A stretch of 64,000 bases of DNA. Source: Gallionellales bacterium 39-52-133. Its GTDB lineage: Bacteria; Pseudomonadota; Gammaproteobacteria; Burkholderiales; Gallionellaceae. A program made the translations under genes and the position numbers. Shown one piece after another: positions 9,780-19,924 of this stretch. The first letter of the stretch is position 1; the number at the start of each line of letters is the position of its first letter. A model generated the notes under the pieces. It was given only the letters and a program-made list of their open reading frames with translations, was not told the origin of the DNA and did not search any database. The stretch lies in assembly GCA_002278935.1 (NCBI GenBank), contig NCJL01000002.1, forward strand, positions 336,267 to 400,266. The letters run 5' to 3'.

Positions 9780-11045
9780 ATGACAGTTTTAAAGACTTCA
9801 ACCGCAACTGCCAAAGGACTGGCTCTGGTTGTTGATGATCTGGAAGCCAACCGTAAAATTCTGCAAGGACTTCTTGCGCTTGAAGGCTACCGAACCGTTT
9901 CTGCCGTGAATGGCGAACAGGCAATTAAGGTCTATAGCGAGTCGCAGCCCGATATCATTTTTATGGATGTGATGATGCCGGTGATGGATGGCTACCAAGC
10001 CACCGCCCGCATCAAGGAGCTGGCCGGCACATTGTTTGTGCCGGTTATTTTTCTCACCGCCTTAAGCGAGGGCGAAGCGCTGGTTAAGTGCATTGAAGCG
10101 GGTGGTGACGATTTTTTGAGCAAGCCCTTCAAGCAGGAAATTTTGCGTGCCAAAATGCACGCGATGGAACGCATACGTGATCTTTCCCGTACCGTCGCCG
10201 AGCAGCACAGGAAAATTGAAAGCCAGCATCAGTACCTGTTAAATGAACAGGTTATTGCCGAGCAAATCTACAACAGGGCAATAACCGGCGACAATCTTTC
10301 TTCCCCCTATATCCATTCCCAACTGCGTGCCATGTCAGTTTTCAGTGGCGATCTGCTGCTGACGGCCAACTGTCCCGATGGCAGGATGCATATTCTGCTG
10401 GGCGACTTTACCGGCCATGGCCTGTCGGCGGCGGTGGGCGTATTGCCCACCGCCGACGTATTTCGCGCAATGACAGCCAAGGGCTTTTCAGCACCGGATA
10501 TTCTAGCTGCAATCAATTCCAAACTGAACAGGCTGCTTCCAACCGGAATGTTTATGGCGGCCTGTTTTGTTGTGATTGAAAAGGACATGCGAAGCGTGAG
10601 CGTCTGGAACGCGGGTATGCCGGCAGTGCTGATACTGGAGGCACTTGGCCCGGGTGTCCCCCAGTCAGTCATCAAACACCGGGTTGCGTCACAATATCTT
10701 GCTTTGGGTATTCTGAAGCAAGCTGATCTGGAGCCTGCTCCAGCAAAAATTGCGATTGCCGAGGGTGACCGCATTCTTTTATGCAGCGATGGTGTCACCG
10801 AGGCAAATAATGCCGGCGGCGAGGAATTTGGCACGCGGCGTTATGAGCAGGCCGCCTGTGCAACACAGCATAGTTTTGAAGCGGTCATTGCAGCGCTGGA
10901 TAATTTCAGGCAGGACCACCCATACAATGATGATGTAAGTCTGGCAGAAATTAACTGTATGCCCCGCCTGCTGCAAGGCGGGGGGAACTCGGCAGCGGCC
11001 AATGACTTTGCCAGGCAAAAGCTGGCCGAGTTGCTGCCACGCTAG
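9780..11045 (+). CDS. Response regulator with PP2C (RsbU/SpoIIE-type) phosphatase output
   Basis: 421 residues. The receiver domain (about 12-130) has Asp63 in [13 protein letters not shown] short coiled linker follows ([13 protein letters not shown]). The SpoIIE-type phosphatase (about 185-400) has metal-binding segments [29 protein letters not shown] and HPYNDDVS. It is expected to dephosphorylate the STAS protein encoded 190 bp upstream, under control of receiver phosphorylation. There is no membrane segment. The hybrid kinase gene begins within a dozen bases of the stop, suggesting one operon. Confidence 0.93.
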   Translation: MTVLKTSTATAKGLALVVDDLEANRKILQGLLALEGYRTVSAVNGEQAIKVYSESQPDIIFMDVMMPVMDGYQATARIKELAGTLFVPVIFLTALSEGEALVKCIEAGGDDFLSKPFKQEILRAKMHAMERIRDLSRTVAEQHRKIESQHQYLLNEQVIAEQIYNRAITGDNLSSPYIHSQLRAMSVFSGDLLLTANCPDGRMHILLGDFTGHGLSAAVGVLPTADVFRAMTAKGFSAPDILAAINSKLNRLLPTGMFMAACFVVIEKDMRSVSVWNAGMPAVLILEALGPGVPQSVIKHRVASQYLALGILKQADLEPAPAKIAIAEGDRILLCSDGVTEANNAGGEEFGTRRYEQAACATQHSFEAVIAALDNFRQDHPYNDDVSLAEINCMPRLLQGGGNSAAANDFARQKLAELLPR

Positions 11046-11056
11046 TGATACTCCCC

Positions 11057-13690
11057 ATGAAAAAAATAAAATTAAATCTGCGGGGGAAATTGCTGGTTGT
11101 TGTCAGTCTCGGCCTGTTACTGGTTTTCAGTCTTATCGGCACTTTTCGCATCTATCAGGCAACAAATACATTCGCAGACGAAATCAATCGTTCCGGACAG
11201 GAGAGGGTAACGCTGATTGCCGAATCGGTTGCCAATCTGATCAAGGCTTATGACTACGGCAATATTGAGTCACTGGTTGAGCGTATTGTGAAAATGCAGG
11301 ATGTGAGGCACATTACAATCAGTAATCGCAATGGAAATGTAATGGCCAGCCAAAGCAGCAGCGACTATGACCCGGAAATTAAAAATCTGGCGTTTGTCGC
11401 TCCTGTTACCTTCTCCGGAGAACTAATCGGAAATGTTGAGTTGCTGATATCTCTGGACCGGCTTGATGAATACATCCGCCTGACCTACCGCAATGTGATC
11501 ATTGCTCTCGCCTTGTCAGGGATATTTCTGGGCGCCCTGATTTATGTCAGCGTGTCGATACTTGTGGTTAGCCCGGTCTTGAGGCTGAGCAAGGCGGCAG
11601 ACCTGCTTGCGCTTGGTGATTTCGGCGCAGCTTTGCCGCCGGCAAGCAAGGATGAGCTGGGAAATCTGGTGAATGCTTTTTCCTCCATGCGGGAAAGCCG
11701 GAAATTGGGCGAGGAGAAGCTTGTATCCATTTTTGAAAATGCTCCCGATGCATTTATTCAGCTGGATAACAATGGCTTTATCACCAACTGGAATGATAAT
11801 GCGGCCAATATTTTCGGCTATGCCAAAGCTGAAGTCATCGGCAAGCCATTCAATATGATCATGCCGGATCGCAGACTTGATTTGAATGTGAATTATTGCA
11901 AATGCTATGTAAAGTCCGAGGACTATAGCGTCATTGGAATCATCAGGGAGGTGGTGGGGCAGCGCAAGGATGGCAGTTTTTTCCCCGCTGAGTTGAAAAC
12001 GGGTGAAGTCGTTCTGGGCGGCAGCAGTACCTATATTGTCTCGGTACGGGATATTACCGAGCGCAAAGATAGCGAGGCACAGCTGACGCATGCAATGGAA
12101 GTGGCCGAAGCTGCCAATCTGGCCAAGAGCGCGTTTCTGTCAAATATGAGCCATGAAATTCGCACGCCGATGAACAGCATCATCGGCATGTCGCAACTGG
12201 CACTCAAGACCCACCTGAATGCCAGGCAGCACGACTATCTCACCAAAATCGACTATTCGGCGCATCACCTGCTGGACCTCATCAATGACATTCTGGATTT
12301 TTCCAAGATAGAGGCAAACAAGCTTGAGCTGGAAACGCTGGATTTTAGCCTGGACACCGTGTTTAAAAATCTTTCAGGGCAACTTGCCCATAGCGCATCC
12401 GGCAAAGGACTATTGCTGAAGTTTGATCTGGATCAGCGTCTGTCGGTCCCGCTGCGTGGCGACCCCTTGCGTCTGACACAGGTGTTGCTCAACTATGTGG
12501 GTAATGCGATCAAGTTTACCAACCGGGGAGAAATTGTAGTCCGCGCGCGAGTGCTGGAAGAAGGCGATGATTATTTCCAGGTGCGTCTTGAAGTGCAGGA
12601 TACCGGCATCGGTCTCAATCCAGAGCAGATTGAAAAGCTATTTCAGGCTTTTCACCAGGCTGATACTTCCACCACGCGCAGATATGGCGGTACCGGACTG
12701 GGTCTGGTGATCAGCAAGCAACTTGCGGAACTGATGGGTGGTGCTGTAGGGGTTGAAAGCAATCCCGGCGAGGGCAGCACTTTCTGGTTTACCGCGCGGC
12801 TGGACAAAGGGGATAAGCTGCTGGCAAATGTTCAGGAACATGCCCCCAATTTTGAGCTGCTGAAGGATGCAAATATTTTGCTGGTTGAGGACAATCTGTT
12901 CAATCAGCAGGTGGCGGTGGAAATGCTGAGAGAAGTTGGCGCCGGTGTGACGATTGCCAATAATGGAAGAGAAGCTATCGACTTTTTGCTTAAGCGCCAC
13001 TATGACTGCGTGCTGATGGATGTACAAATGCCGGTGATGGACGGCCTTGAGGCCACCCGCCAGATACGCGCCATGCCGGCGATCGCCGACACGCATATTA
13101 TCGCGATGACGGCAAATGCCGGCAAAGGAGACCGGGCACTTTGTTTTGCCGCTGGCATGAATAATTTTATCAGCAAGCCGGTATTTCCAGACCAGCTTTA
13201 TGCGAATGTCGCCAAATGTGTTGAGGCGGTAAGAAGGAGTAATGACATGCTTGTTAAACCGATGACAAACAATGAGCGCGATGCATCCGCACTTGCCAGC
13301 CCGGCACTGTTCCCGCAGCAGCCTGTTCCGGTGCACGCATCCTTGCCGGACTCGCCAAGTGTGATTGAATTGTCGGTACTGGAAAAAATAATGGGTACTG
13401 ACCCCGCGAAACTTCGCAAATTTGCACTCAAATTTTTAGGCTCGGCACAGCAGGGGCTGGACGAGATAGAGGCCGCATTGCAGCAGGCAAATCTGGCCGG
13501 ACTGGCGGCACTGGGTCACCGCAACAAATCGCCGGCCCGAACCGTGGGGGCGATGACTTATGCAGAGCTGTGCCAGTTGCTGGAGCAGTTCAAGGGTGGT
13601 GGAGATGTTGAACAGGCACGTCAAATTGTTGCAAAAATGCGCCCCATGCTGGAGCAGATTGCCGCACAAATCAACAGGGATCTGCCATGA
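11057..13690 (+). CDS. Membrane hybrid histidine kinase with receiver and C-terminal Hpt domain
   Basis: About 877 residues from the ATG at 11057; a GTG at 11045 overlaps the previous stop codon and is an alternative. Order: TM1 (about 10-30); a periplasmic sensor of about 115 residues; TM2 (about 145-170); HAMP; PAS (about 220-335, [19 protein letters not shown]); HisKA with His366 in [13 protein letters not shown]; HATPase (DTGIGL, GGTGLGL); a receiver with [12 protein letters not shown]; and an Hpt domain with candidate His in [14 protein letters not shown]. Such a four-step relay can pass phosphate to a separate receiver. Likely targets are the two receiver proteins encoded on either side. 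The ligand is unknown. Confidence 0.93.
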   Translation: MKKIKLNLRGKLLVVVSLGLLLVFSLIGTFRIYQATNTFADEINRSGQERVTLIAESVANLIKAYDYGNIESLVERIVKMQDVRHITISNRNGNVMASQSSSDYDPEIKNLAFVAPVTFSGELIGNVELLISLDRLDEYIRLTYRNVIIALALSGIFLGALIYVSVSILVVSPVLRLSKAADLLALGDFGAALPPASKDELGNLVNAFSSMRESRKLGEEKLVSIFENAPDAFIQLDNNGFITNWNDNAANIFGYAKAEVIGKPFNMIMPDRRLDLNVNYCKCYVKSEDYSVIGIIREVVGQRKDGSFFPAELKTGEVVLGGSSTYIVSVRDITERKDSEAQLTHAMEVAEAANLAKSAFLSNMSHEIRTPMNSIIGMSQLALKTHLNARQHDYLTKIDYSAHHLLDLINDILDFSKIEANKLELETLDFSLDTVFKNLSGQLAHSASGKGLLLKFDLDQRLSVPLRGDPLRLTQVLLNYVGNAIKFTNRGEIVVRARVLEEGDDYFQVRLEVQDTGIGLNPEQIEKLFQAFHQADTSTTRRYGGTGLGLVISKQLAELMGGAVGVESNPGEGSTFWFTARLDKGDKLLANVQEHAPNFELLKDANILLVEDNLFNQQVAVEMLREVGAGVTIANNGREAIDFLLKRHYDCVLMDVQMPVMDGLEATRQIRAMPAIADTHIIAMTANAGKGDRALCFAAGMNNFISKPVFPDQLYANVAKCVEAVRRSNDMLVKPMTNNERDASALASPALFPQQPVPVHASLPDSPSVIELSVLEKIMGTDPAKLRKFALKFLGSAQQGLDEIEAALQQANLAGLAALGHRNKSPARTVGAMTYAELCQLLEQFKGGGDVEQARQIVAKMRPMLEQIAAQINRDLP

Positions 13691-14586
13691 CCCATAAAGT
13701 GACCGAATTATTGGTGGTGGACGATGAGGAGTTTAACCGCGATATCCTGCAGGAGTTGTTGACGGAAGCCGGCTATCTTGTGACGCTGGCAGCTGATGGT
13801 GAGGAAGCGTGGGACATTATCGAAGGCAAGCGGCATAATTTTTCTGCCATTCTGCTGGACCGCATGATGCCGCGCCTGGACGGCATGGGCCTGTTGTCAC
13901 GCATTAAAGCCAGCAAGCAATATGCAGCGATTCCGGTGATTTTTCAGACTGCGATTGACGCACCCTCAGATATTGCCGGGGGCATCAAGGCAGGCGCCTT
14001 CTATTACCTGATAAAACCGGTTAACAAAGAGGTGCTATTTGCCATAGTGCAAAGCGCGGTGAGCACCTTCAATATTTCCGACGATTTAAATATTGCTTTC
14101 AACCAGGTTGAAGCAAAGCTGACTGATTTATTGTTGCGCAGTGAATACCAGCTGCGTACCTTGCCCGAAGCGCGCACGCTGGCCAACGCCTTATCCGGCT
14201 ATTATCCGCAACCGCAACGAGTCATTCTCGGCATTTCAGAGTTGCTGATCAATGCGGTGGAGCATGGCAACCTGGGCATCAGCTATCAGGAAAAATCGCG
14301 CCTGTTGCAGGCGGGAGGATGGGAGGAGGAAATTGAGCGGCGTCTTTCCCTGCCCGAGCATTGCGACAAGAGAGTCAGGGTGGAACTGGAACATACACCG
14401 CATGAAATCAGCCTGCAGGTGACCGACTGCGGGGCAGGTTTTGAGTATCAGAATTATCTGGAAATATCACCCGAACGGGCTTTTGACCCCAACGGGCGAG
14501 GCATTGCAATGAGCAAAATGATGAGCTTTGACACACTCGAATATCTGGGCAAGGGCAACCATCTGCTGGCCGTGGTTAAGATATAA
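13687..14586 (+). CDS. Receiver fused to anti-sigma-type HATPase (possible STAS kinase)
   Basis: 299 residues, overlapping the hybrid kinase gene by 4 bp (ATGA). The N-terminal receiver has DDEEFN and Asp58 in [12 protein letters not shown] linker follows, then an HATPase_c domain (about 165-299) with N box [12 protein letters not shown]1 DCGAGF and NGRGI. It has no HisKA dimerisation domain, so it fits the RsbW/SpoIIAB serine kinase class. About 60 residues separate the N box from G1, longer than in RsbW. By inference it phosphorylates the STAS protein encoded at 9285, opposing the PP2C protein. In Pseudomonas HsbR both activities are in one protein; here they are on two. Confidence 0.9.
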   Translation: MTHKVTELLVVDDEEFNRDILQELLTEAGYLVTLAADGEEAWDIIEGKRHNFSAILLDRMMPRLDGMGLLSRIKASKQYAAIPVIFQTAIDAPSDIAGGIKAGAFYYLIKPVNKEVLFAIVQSAVSTFNISDDLNIAFNQVEAKLTDLLLRSEYQLRTLPEARTLANALSGYYPQPQRVILGISELLINAVEHGNLGISYQEKSRLLQAGGWEEEIERRLSLPEHCDKRVRVELEHTPHEISLQVTDCGAGFEYQNYLEISPERAFDPNGRGIAMSKMMSFDTLEYLGKGNHLLAVVKI

Positions 14587-14637
14587 CGATGGGTCAAATC
14601 ATTTCCCCCTTGGCTCTTTATGCAAAATATTAAATAC

Positions 14638-14650
14638 AATCAATATGTTA
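14638..14650 (+). repeat. IHF-consensus element, copy 3
   Basis: AATCAATATGTTA fits WATCARNNNNTTR and is preceded by AAAATATTAAATAC as in other copies. It lies 52 bp after the receiver-HATPase stop, upstream of flhB. Confidence 0.6.
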
Positions 14651-14691
14651 CAATAAAATCCTGCGGAATAATCCTGAAAATAGCAGTTCAA

Positions 14692-14827
14692 TCCACAGAT
14701 TTCACAGATTTCACAGATTCACACAGATTTTCATGCAGTTATTTGTAAGGTCAGTATCACCCATAAGGTGCATAGATTAAACAAAGTATTTTTTGTTTAA
14801 TCTGTGTGAATCTGTGAAATCTGTGGA
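14692..14827. repeat. Large inverted repeat of AATCTGTG units
   Basis: Left arm 14692-14731 is built of ATTTCACAG-type units. Right arm 14797-14827 is its inverse (AATCTGTGTGAATCTGTG...). The left arm has one extra 8-9 base unit, so the array varies in unit number. Together with the IHF-like site it fills most of the 351-bp gap before flhB. A single-arm version sits at 29054-29083. No gene was seen in the gap. Confidence 0.85.
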
Positions 14828-14937
14828 CAAGAGCTCTATCCGGGATGATAGAAGTAAGCCGTAAAAACCCTCCTATTTCCCGCCTTGATTCCTCCCTGAT
14901 TACCGATAATAGCCATGACAAATAAGGTAACTGGGTC

Positions 14938-16104
14938 ATGGCTGAAGAAAGCGATCTCGAAAAAACGGAACAACCCTCGCTACAGCGCCTGGAAAAGGCG
15001 CGTGAAGAAGGGCAGGTTGCGCGCTCACGCGAGCTGACCACCTTCGTGCTGCTGCTGGCCGGCGGTGCCGGGCTGTGGCTGATGGGTTCCACCATTGCCC
15101 TGAAACTGGTCAAGGTGCTGCGCGATGGCCTTACGCTCGATAAAAGGCTGACTTACGATACCGAATACCTGTTGCCGCATCTGCACGTGCTGGCGAATGA
15201 TGCGCTGCTGGCGTTACTGCCCATCCTGCTGATTCTGCTTGCTGCAGCCATGCTTTCCCCGATGCTGCTGAATGGCTGGCTGTTTACGTTAAAGCCCCTG
15301 CAACCTCAATTATCAAAACTCAATCCCATCAGCGGCATAGGCCGCATGTTTTCCACCCATAGCCTGGTTGAGCTGCTCAAGGCGGTTGCCAAGGCGCTGC
15401 TGGTGGGCGGGGTGGGTGCCTGGGCCATCTGGCACAACAAGGATGCAGTCATGCTGTTGATGACTCAACCGCTTGCGGCGGCCATCCCTCAGCTCGGCTA
15501 CCTGATGTGGATCTGTTTCGTCTCCATCATGGGCGGCATGCTGCTGATCGTGGCGATAGACGTGCCTTTCCAGCTGTATGAACACAACAAGAAGTTGATG
15601 ATGACCAAAGAAGAAGTACGCCAGGAAGCCAAGGAAACAGAAGGCAATCCGGAAGTGAAGGGTCGTATCCGCAGAATGCAGCGCGAAATGGCGCAGCGCC
15701 GCATGATGAGCGAGATTCCGACTGCCGACGTGGTCGTGACCAACCCGACGCACTTCTCGGTTGCCTTGCGCTACAGTGAAACCGGCATGCGCGCGCCGAT
15801 TGTGGTGGCCAAAGGTACGCAGCTGACCGCTGCGCGCATTCGTGAAATAGCAGCCGAGCACGGCGTGCCCATACTCGAAGCACCGCCGCTTGCACGTGCG
15901 CTGTACAAACATAGCGAGATCGGCGATGCAATCCCCGAGGCGCTATATACCGCAGTGGCGGAAGTGCTGGCCTATATCTACCAGTTGCGGCGTTACCACA
16001 AGGAAGGCGGCGAGCAGCCAAATGAGCCGCGCGAATTGCAGGTGCCGGCGGAACTTGATCCTGCGAATGAGGCATCGGGAAATATTGCGGGGAATCTGCA
16101 TTGA
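14938..16104 (+). CDS. flhB: Flagellar export switch protein FlhB
   Basis: 388 residues. Four hydrophobic segments (about 33-58, 88-118, 145-165 and 183-212) precede the cytoplasmic domain. The autocleavage motif NPTH has Asn269-Pro270, the same numbering as in enteric FlhB. FlhB is part of the export gate and, with FliK, switches secretion from rod/hook to filament substrates. The basic N-terminal start (TEQPSLQRLEKAREEGQVARS) is typical. flhA follows. A second, shorter FlhB-C-like gene is encoded at 52177. Confidence 0.98.
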   Translation: MAEESDLEKTEQPSLQRLEKAREEGQVARSRELTTFVLLLAGGAGLWLMGSTIALKLVKVLRDGLTLDKRLTYDTEYLLPHLHVLANDALLALLPILLILLAAAMLSPMLLNGWLFTLKPLQPQLSKLNPISGIGRMFSTHSLVELLKAVAKALLVGGVGAWAIWHNKDAVMLLMTQPLAAAIPQLGYLMWICFVSIMGGMLLIVAIDVPFQLYEHNKKLMMTKEEVRQEAKETEGNPEVKGRIRRMQREMAQRRMMSEIPTADVVVTNPTHFSVALRYSETGMRAPIVVAKGTQLTAARIREIAAEHGVPILEAPPLARALYKHSEIGDAIPEALYTAVAEVLAYIYQLRRYHKEGGEQPNEPRELQVPAELDPANEASGNIAGNLH

Positions 16105-16186
16105 GCTTAATTAATTTAACCGCAGCAGCGCAGATTTCTGCCAGGTAGTTAACAACGCAATGAAAAAATTGAAGTGAGGAACGGAA

Positions 16187-18265
16187 ATGCTATTAATTCT
16201 GCAGAATTTTATTAAAAGCGCGGGGCTGCGCAATCTGGCCGGGCCGGTTTTAATTGTGATGGTGCTGGCAATGATGGTATTGCCGTTGCCGCCATTTCTG
16301 CTCGATATCCTGTTCACTTTCAATATTGCCATGGCGATTATGGTGCTGCTGGTCAGCATGAACACCACTCATCCGCTGGATTTTGCGGTCTTCCCCACCG
16401 TGTTGCTGATCACTACTCTGTTGCGTCTGTCACTGAACGTGGCTTCAACCCGCGTGGTGCTGCTGGAGGGGCATACCGGCGGTGATGCCGCGGGCAAAGT
16501 AATCGAGGCCTTCGGCCATTTTCTGGTGGGTGGCAATTATGCGGTCGGTATGGTTGTCTTCCTGATTCTGGTGGTGATCAACTTTATGGTCATCACCAAA
16601 GGCGCGGGACGTATTGCAGAAGTTGGCGCACGCTTCACTCTCGATGCGATGCCGGGCAAACAGATGGCGATCGATGCCGATCTGAACGCCGGGCTGATCG
16701 GTGAGGATGCAGCCCGCACCCGGCGTGCGGCTGTTGCGCAGGAAGCAGAGTTTTACGGTGCGATGGACGGTGCGAGCAAGTTCGTGCGCGGCGATGCGGT
16801 GGCGGGCATCATTATTCTGGCCATTACCCTGGTCGGCGGGCTGGTGGTGGGTGTGCTGCAGCACAATATGGATATCGCCAATGCGGCCAAAAACTACACC
16901 CTGCTGGCCATCGGTGACGGCCTGGTTGCGCAGATACCCGCACTGATCATCTCCACCGCCGCGGGCCTGATTGTGAGCCGCGTCGCCAGCGAACAGAATA
17001 TCGGGCAGCAACTGGTCAGGCAGTTGTTCAACCAGCCCTCGGTGCTGATTCTGGCCGCCGTGATTATCGCAATGATGGGGCTGATTCCCGGCATGCCGCA
17101 CTTTGCTTTCCTGTTTCTGGCTGCCGCCATGGGCGGCCTCGCCTATTATCTGATCAACAAGCCGGCGGTGGAGGAAGAAGTGGTTGCCCCGGTCGATATC
17201 AGCGCAATGCCGGTGGTGGAATCAACCGAGGCCAGCTGGGAAGACGTGTCGCAAGTGGATGTGCTCGGGCTGGAAGTGGGCTACCGCATGATTACGCTGG
17301 TGGACAAAACGCAGGATGGCGACCTGCTGCGGCGCATCAAGGGCATACGCAAAAAATTCACCCAGGACGTCGGCTTCCTGCCGCCGCCGGTGCATATTCG
17401 CGACAATCTGGAGTTGCGTCCCAACGCTTACCGCATCACCCTCAAGGGTGCAGAAATCGGCAGCGGCGAAGCCTTCCCCAATCTGTTCCTCGCCATCAAT
17501 CCCGGCAATGTCACCGGCGAGCTGCCCGGCACGGTCACGCGCGACCCCGCGTTTGGACTGCCTGCAATCTGGATCGAGGCTTCCATGCGCGATCAGGCAC
17601 AAAACCTGGGCTACACCGTGGTGGATGCGGGCACCGTGGTGGCAACGCACATCAGTCATTTAATACAGACGCATAGCGCGGAGTTGCTGGGCCGCCATGA
17701 GCTGCAGCAACTGCTGGACCATCTGGCCAAGACCGCGCCCAAGCTGACCGAAGATCTGGTACCCAAGTTGCTGTCACTGGCGGCGGTGCAGAAAATTCTG
17801 CAGAACCTGCTGGAAGAAGGCATGCATATCCGCGACATGCGCACCATCCTGGAAACCCTGACCGAACATGCCGCGCAGAGCCAGGACACGCAGCAACTCA
17901 CCGCCCAGGTGCGCATGGCGCTCGGCCCCGCCATCGTGCAGCAGCTCTATCCAGCCGCACAGGAGCTGCAAGTGATCGGCATCGACAAGGAGCTGGAATT
18001 TGTGCTGTCCCAGGCACTGCAGGCCGGCGGCGGCAAAGCCATCGAGCCCGGCCTTGCCAATACTTTGTTGCGCGAAGCCCAAAATGCCGTGCATACCCAG
18101 GAACAACTGGGATTCCCCACCGTGCTGCTGGTGCCCGGACAATTGCGCGACCTGATGGCACGCTTCCTGAAGCGCACGCTGCCGCAATTGAAAGTCCTGT
18201 CGCACGATGAAGTACCCGGCTTTAAATCCGTGCGCGTGACGGCAGTGGTGGGAGGGAGAGCTTGA
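16187..18265 (+). CDS. flhA: Flagellar export gate protein FlhA
   Basis: 692 residues, normal for FlhA. The N-terminal half has about eight membrane segments. The FHIPEP-type region includes LRLSLNVASTRVVLLEGH and the cytoplasmic loop GGRIAEV-like ITKGAGRIAEVGARFTLDA. The C-terminal cytosolic domain binds chaperone-substrate complexes. Ribosome binding site GGAACGGA lies just before the ATG. FlhA forms the nonameric ring of the proton-driven export gate. Confidence 0.98.
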   Translation: MLLILQNFIKSAGLRNLAGPVLIVMVLAMMVLPLPPFLLDILFTFNIAMAIMVLLVSMNTTHPLDFAVFPTVLLITTLLRLSLNVASTRVVLLEGHTGGDAAGKVIEAFGHFLVGGNYAVGMVVFLILVVINFMVITKGAGRIAEVGARFTLDAMPGKQMAIDADLNAGLIGEDAARTRRAAVAQEAEFYGAMDGASKFVRGDAVAGIIILAITLVGGLVVGVLQHNMDIANAAKNYTLLAIGDGLVAQIPALIISTAAGLIVSRVASEQNIGQQLVRQLFNQPSVLILAAVIIAMMGLIPGMPHFAFLFLAAAMGGLAYYLINKPAVEEEVVAPVDISAMPVVESTEASWEDVSQVDVLGLEVGYRMITLVDKTQDGDLLRRIKGIRKKFTQDVGFLPPPVHIRDNLELRPNAYRITLKGAEIGSGEAFPNLFLAINPGNVTGELPGTVTRDPAFGLPAIWIEASMRDQAQNLGYTVVDAGTVVATHISHLIQTHSAELLGRHELQQLLDHLAKTAPKLTEDLVPKLLSLAAVQKILQNLLEEGMHIRDMRTILETLTEHAAQSQDTQQLTAQVRMALGPAIVQQLYPAAQELQVIGIDKELEFVLSQALQAGGGKAIEPGLANTLLREAQNAVHTQEQLGFPTVLLVPGQLRDLMARFLKRTLPQLKVLSHDEVPGFKSVRVTAVVGGRA

Positions 18266-18267
18266 AA

Positions 18268-18340
18268 AAGGACTGAGGGGTGAGGACTGAGGACTGAACA
18301 ACAAAGCGGAGTGTGGTTCTGCTCCGTCCTCAGTCCTGGG
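18268..18340. repeat. GGACTGA tandem units with inverse copy, copy 2
   Basis: AGGACTGAGG-type units on the plus strand at 18269-18298 are followed by an inverse copy (GTCCTCAGTCCT) near 18325-18337. The element lies between flhA and flhF and could fold into a hairpin. The same family occurs at 6176 and 23209. Confidence 0.78.
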
Positions 18341-18472
18341 TTCTTTATGAATAGCACTAAAATTCCCCTCCTATTTGCACGACTGAATCAAAACCTTCGC
18401 GATGATAATGCAAGTGACTTACCAGAAAAGCGCCGGCAATCGCTGGACGACTTTGATGCCAGGAGAACAAGC

Positions 18473-19924
18473 ATGAATGTGAAGAAATTTACTGCAGCCA
18501 CCACCCGCGACGCGCTGCGTATGGTACGCGATGAACTGGGCGATGAAGCCGTGATTCTGTCCAACCGCAAAGTGCCCGAGGGCATTGAAATCATGGCGAT
18601 GACGAATGAAGCCTTGTCTGACATGACCCAGTCGCACGCACAGTTCGAAGCCGAGTCGGACTGGTATCCGAGTGTCCCCGTCACGAATGCGCCAGTCCCG
18701 AACGGGGCAAGCCAGCAGGGGGGGGGCCGGAGTGGCGTGCCCGTGAACCGGGTGTCCGCACAGAAACCGGCAGATATTCCGCAGCTCAATGCGAGAGCAG
18801 ATGTTGCCGGCAAAGCTGTCTACCCCAAACAGTCATCTGCACTACCCCAGCAGGCAGCGGCACCCAGACAGAGCAAACGCGTGATCCGGCCGGAAGTTGC
18901 GCCAGCGGCGAGCAAAGCCGCCGCGCGTCCCGCCGAAGCGCCGGCATTGCCATCCTTTGCCACGCCCGAACAGCAGGGCCTGGTAAAAGAAATCAAATCC
19001 ATGCACAGCATGCTGCAGGAACAGTTTGCATGCATGGCGTGGTCCGACATGCAGCAGCGTGATCCCAAGCGCACCAAGCTGCTGCGCAATCTGGTGAACG
19101 CGGGCTTTAGCCCGGCCCTGGCGCGCCAGTTGCTCGACAAGATGCCGAGTGATGCGGACATGTCCTGGGTAAACCAGGTGCTGACGCACAATCTGCATGT
19201 GGCGACACAGGCCGAAGATGTGGTGGTGCGCGGCGGCGTATTTGCGCTGACCGGCCCCACCGGCGTGGGCAAAACCACCACCACCGCCAAGCTGGCAGCA
19301 CGCGCCGTGGTGCGCTACGGCGCCGACAGCGTGGCGCTGATCACGACCGACAGTTATCGTATCGGCGCGCTGGAGCAACTGCGCATCTACGGTAAAATTC
19401 TTGGCGTTGCGGTGCATGCCGCACGCGATACCGGCGATCTGCGCGTGACGCTTAACGGCCTCAAGCATAAGCGTCTGGTGCTGATCGACACCATGGGCAT
19501 GAGCCAGCGTGACAAGCGCGTAAAAGAACAGAATGAAATGTTTGATGCGGCGGGTGTGCAGCGCCTGATCCTGCTCAATGCAACCAGCAGCGGTGACACG
19601 CTGGAAGACGTGGTGCGCATGTATCACGGCAACGGTGTGATAGGCTGTATTGCCACCAAGCTGGATGAGGCAGTAACGCTGGGTGCGGTGCTGGATGTGA
19701 TGATGCGCCACAGACTCTCGCTGCACTACGTGGCGAACGGGCAGCGCGTGCCGGAAGATTTGCATGAAGTGAATATGGCTTATCTGCTGCATCGCGCGTT
19801 TGAATCGGCCAGCAAAACGGCGGCCTTTGCCGCGCAGGAACTGGATATCCCGGCGCTGATGGCGGGACAGGAGCACACGACAATGCGGGGTCACGCCGCG
19901 ATGGGAAGCGGGCATGCAGGCTAA
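18473..19924 (+). CDS. flhF: Flagellar SRP-like GTPase FlhF
   Basis: 483 residues from the ATG at 18473, which has AGGAG upstream and starts with the family's usual MNVKKFTAATTRDALRMVRD. The frame is open to 18311, but that part overlaps the GGACTGA repeat. A low-conservation middle region (about 60-200, Ala/Pro/Gln-rich) precedes the SRP-type NG domain, with P-loop GPTGVGKTTTTAKL and LIDTMGMSQRD. FlhF recruits early flagellar parts to the pole. flhG overlaps its 3' end by 11 bp. Confidence 0.97.
   Translation: MNVKKFTAATTRDALRMVRDELGDEAVILSNRKVPEGIEIMAMTNEALSDMTQSHAQFEAESDWYPSVPVTNAPVPNGASQQGGGRSGVPVNRVSAQKPADIPQLNARADVAGKAVYPKQSSALPQQAAAPRQSKRVIRPEVAPAASKAAARPAEAPALPSFATPEQQGLVKEIKSMHSMLQEQFACMAWSDMQQRDPKRTKLLRNLVNAGFSPALARQLLDKMPSDADMSWVNQVLTHNLHVATQAEDVVVRGGVFALTGPTGVGKTTTTAKLAARAVVRYGADSVALITTDSYRIGALEQLRIYGKILGVAVHAARDTGDLRVTLNGLKHKRLVLIDTMGMSQRDKRVKEQNEMFDAAGVQRLILLNATSSGDTLEDVVRMYHGNGVIGCIATKLDEAVTLGAVLDVMMRHRLSLHYVANGQRVPEDLHEVNMAYLLHRAFESASKTAAFAAQELDIPALMAGQEHTTMRGHAAMGSGHAG

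Noticed and set aside
14910..14925. ACCGATAA upstream of flhB as a sigma-28 -10 box
   Set aside because: No TAAA stands 15 bases upstream, so only half a promoter is present.
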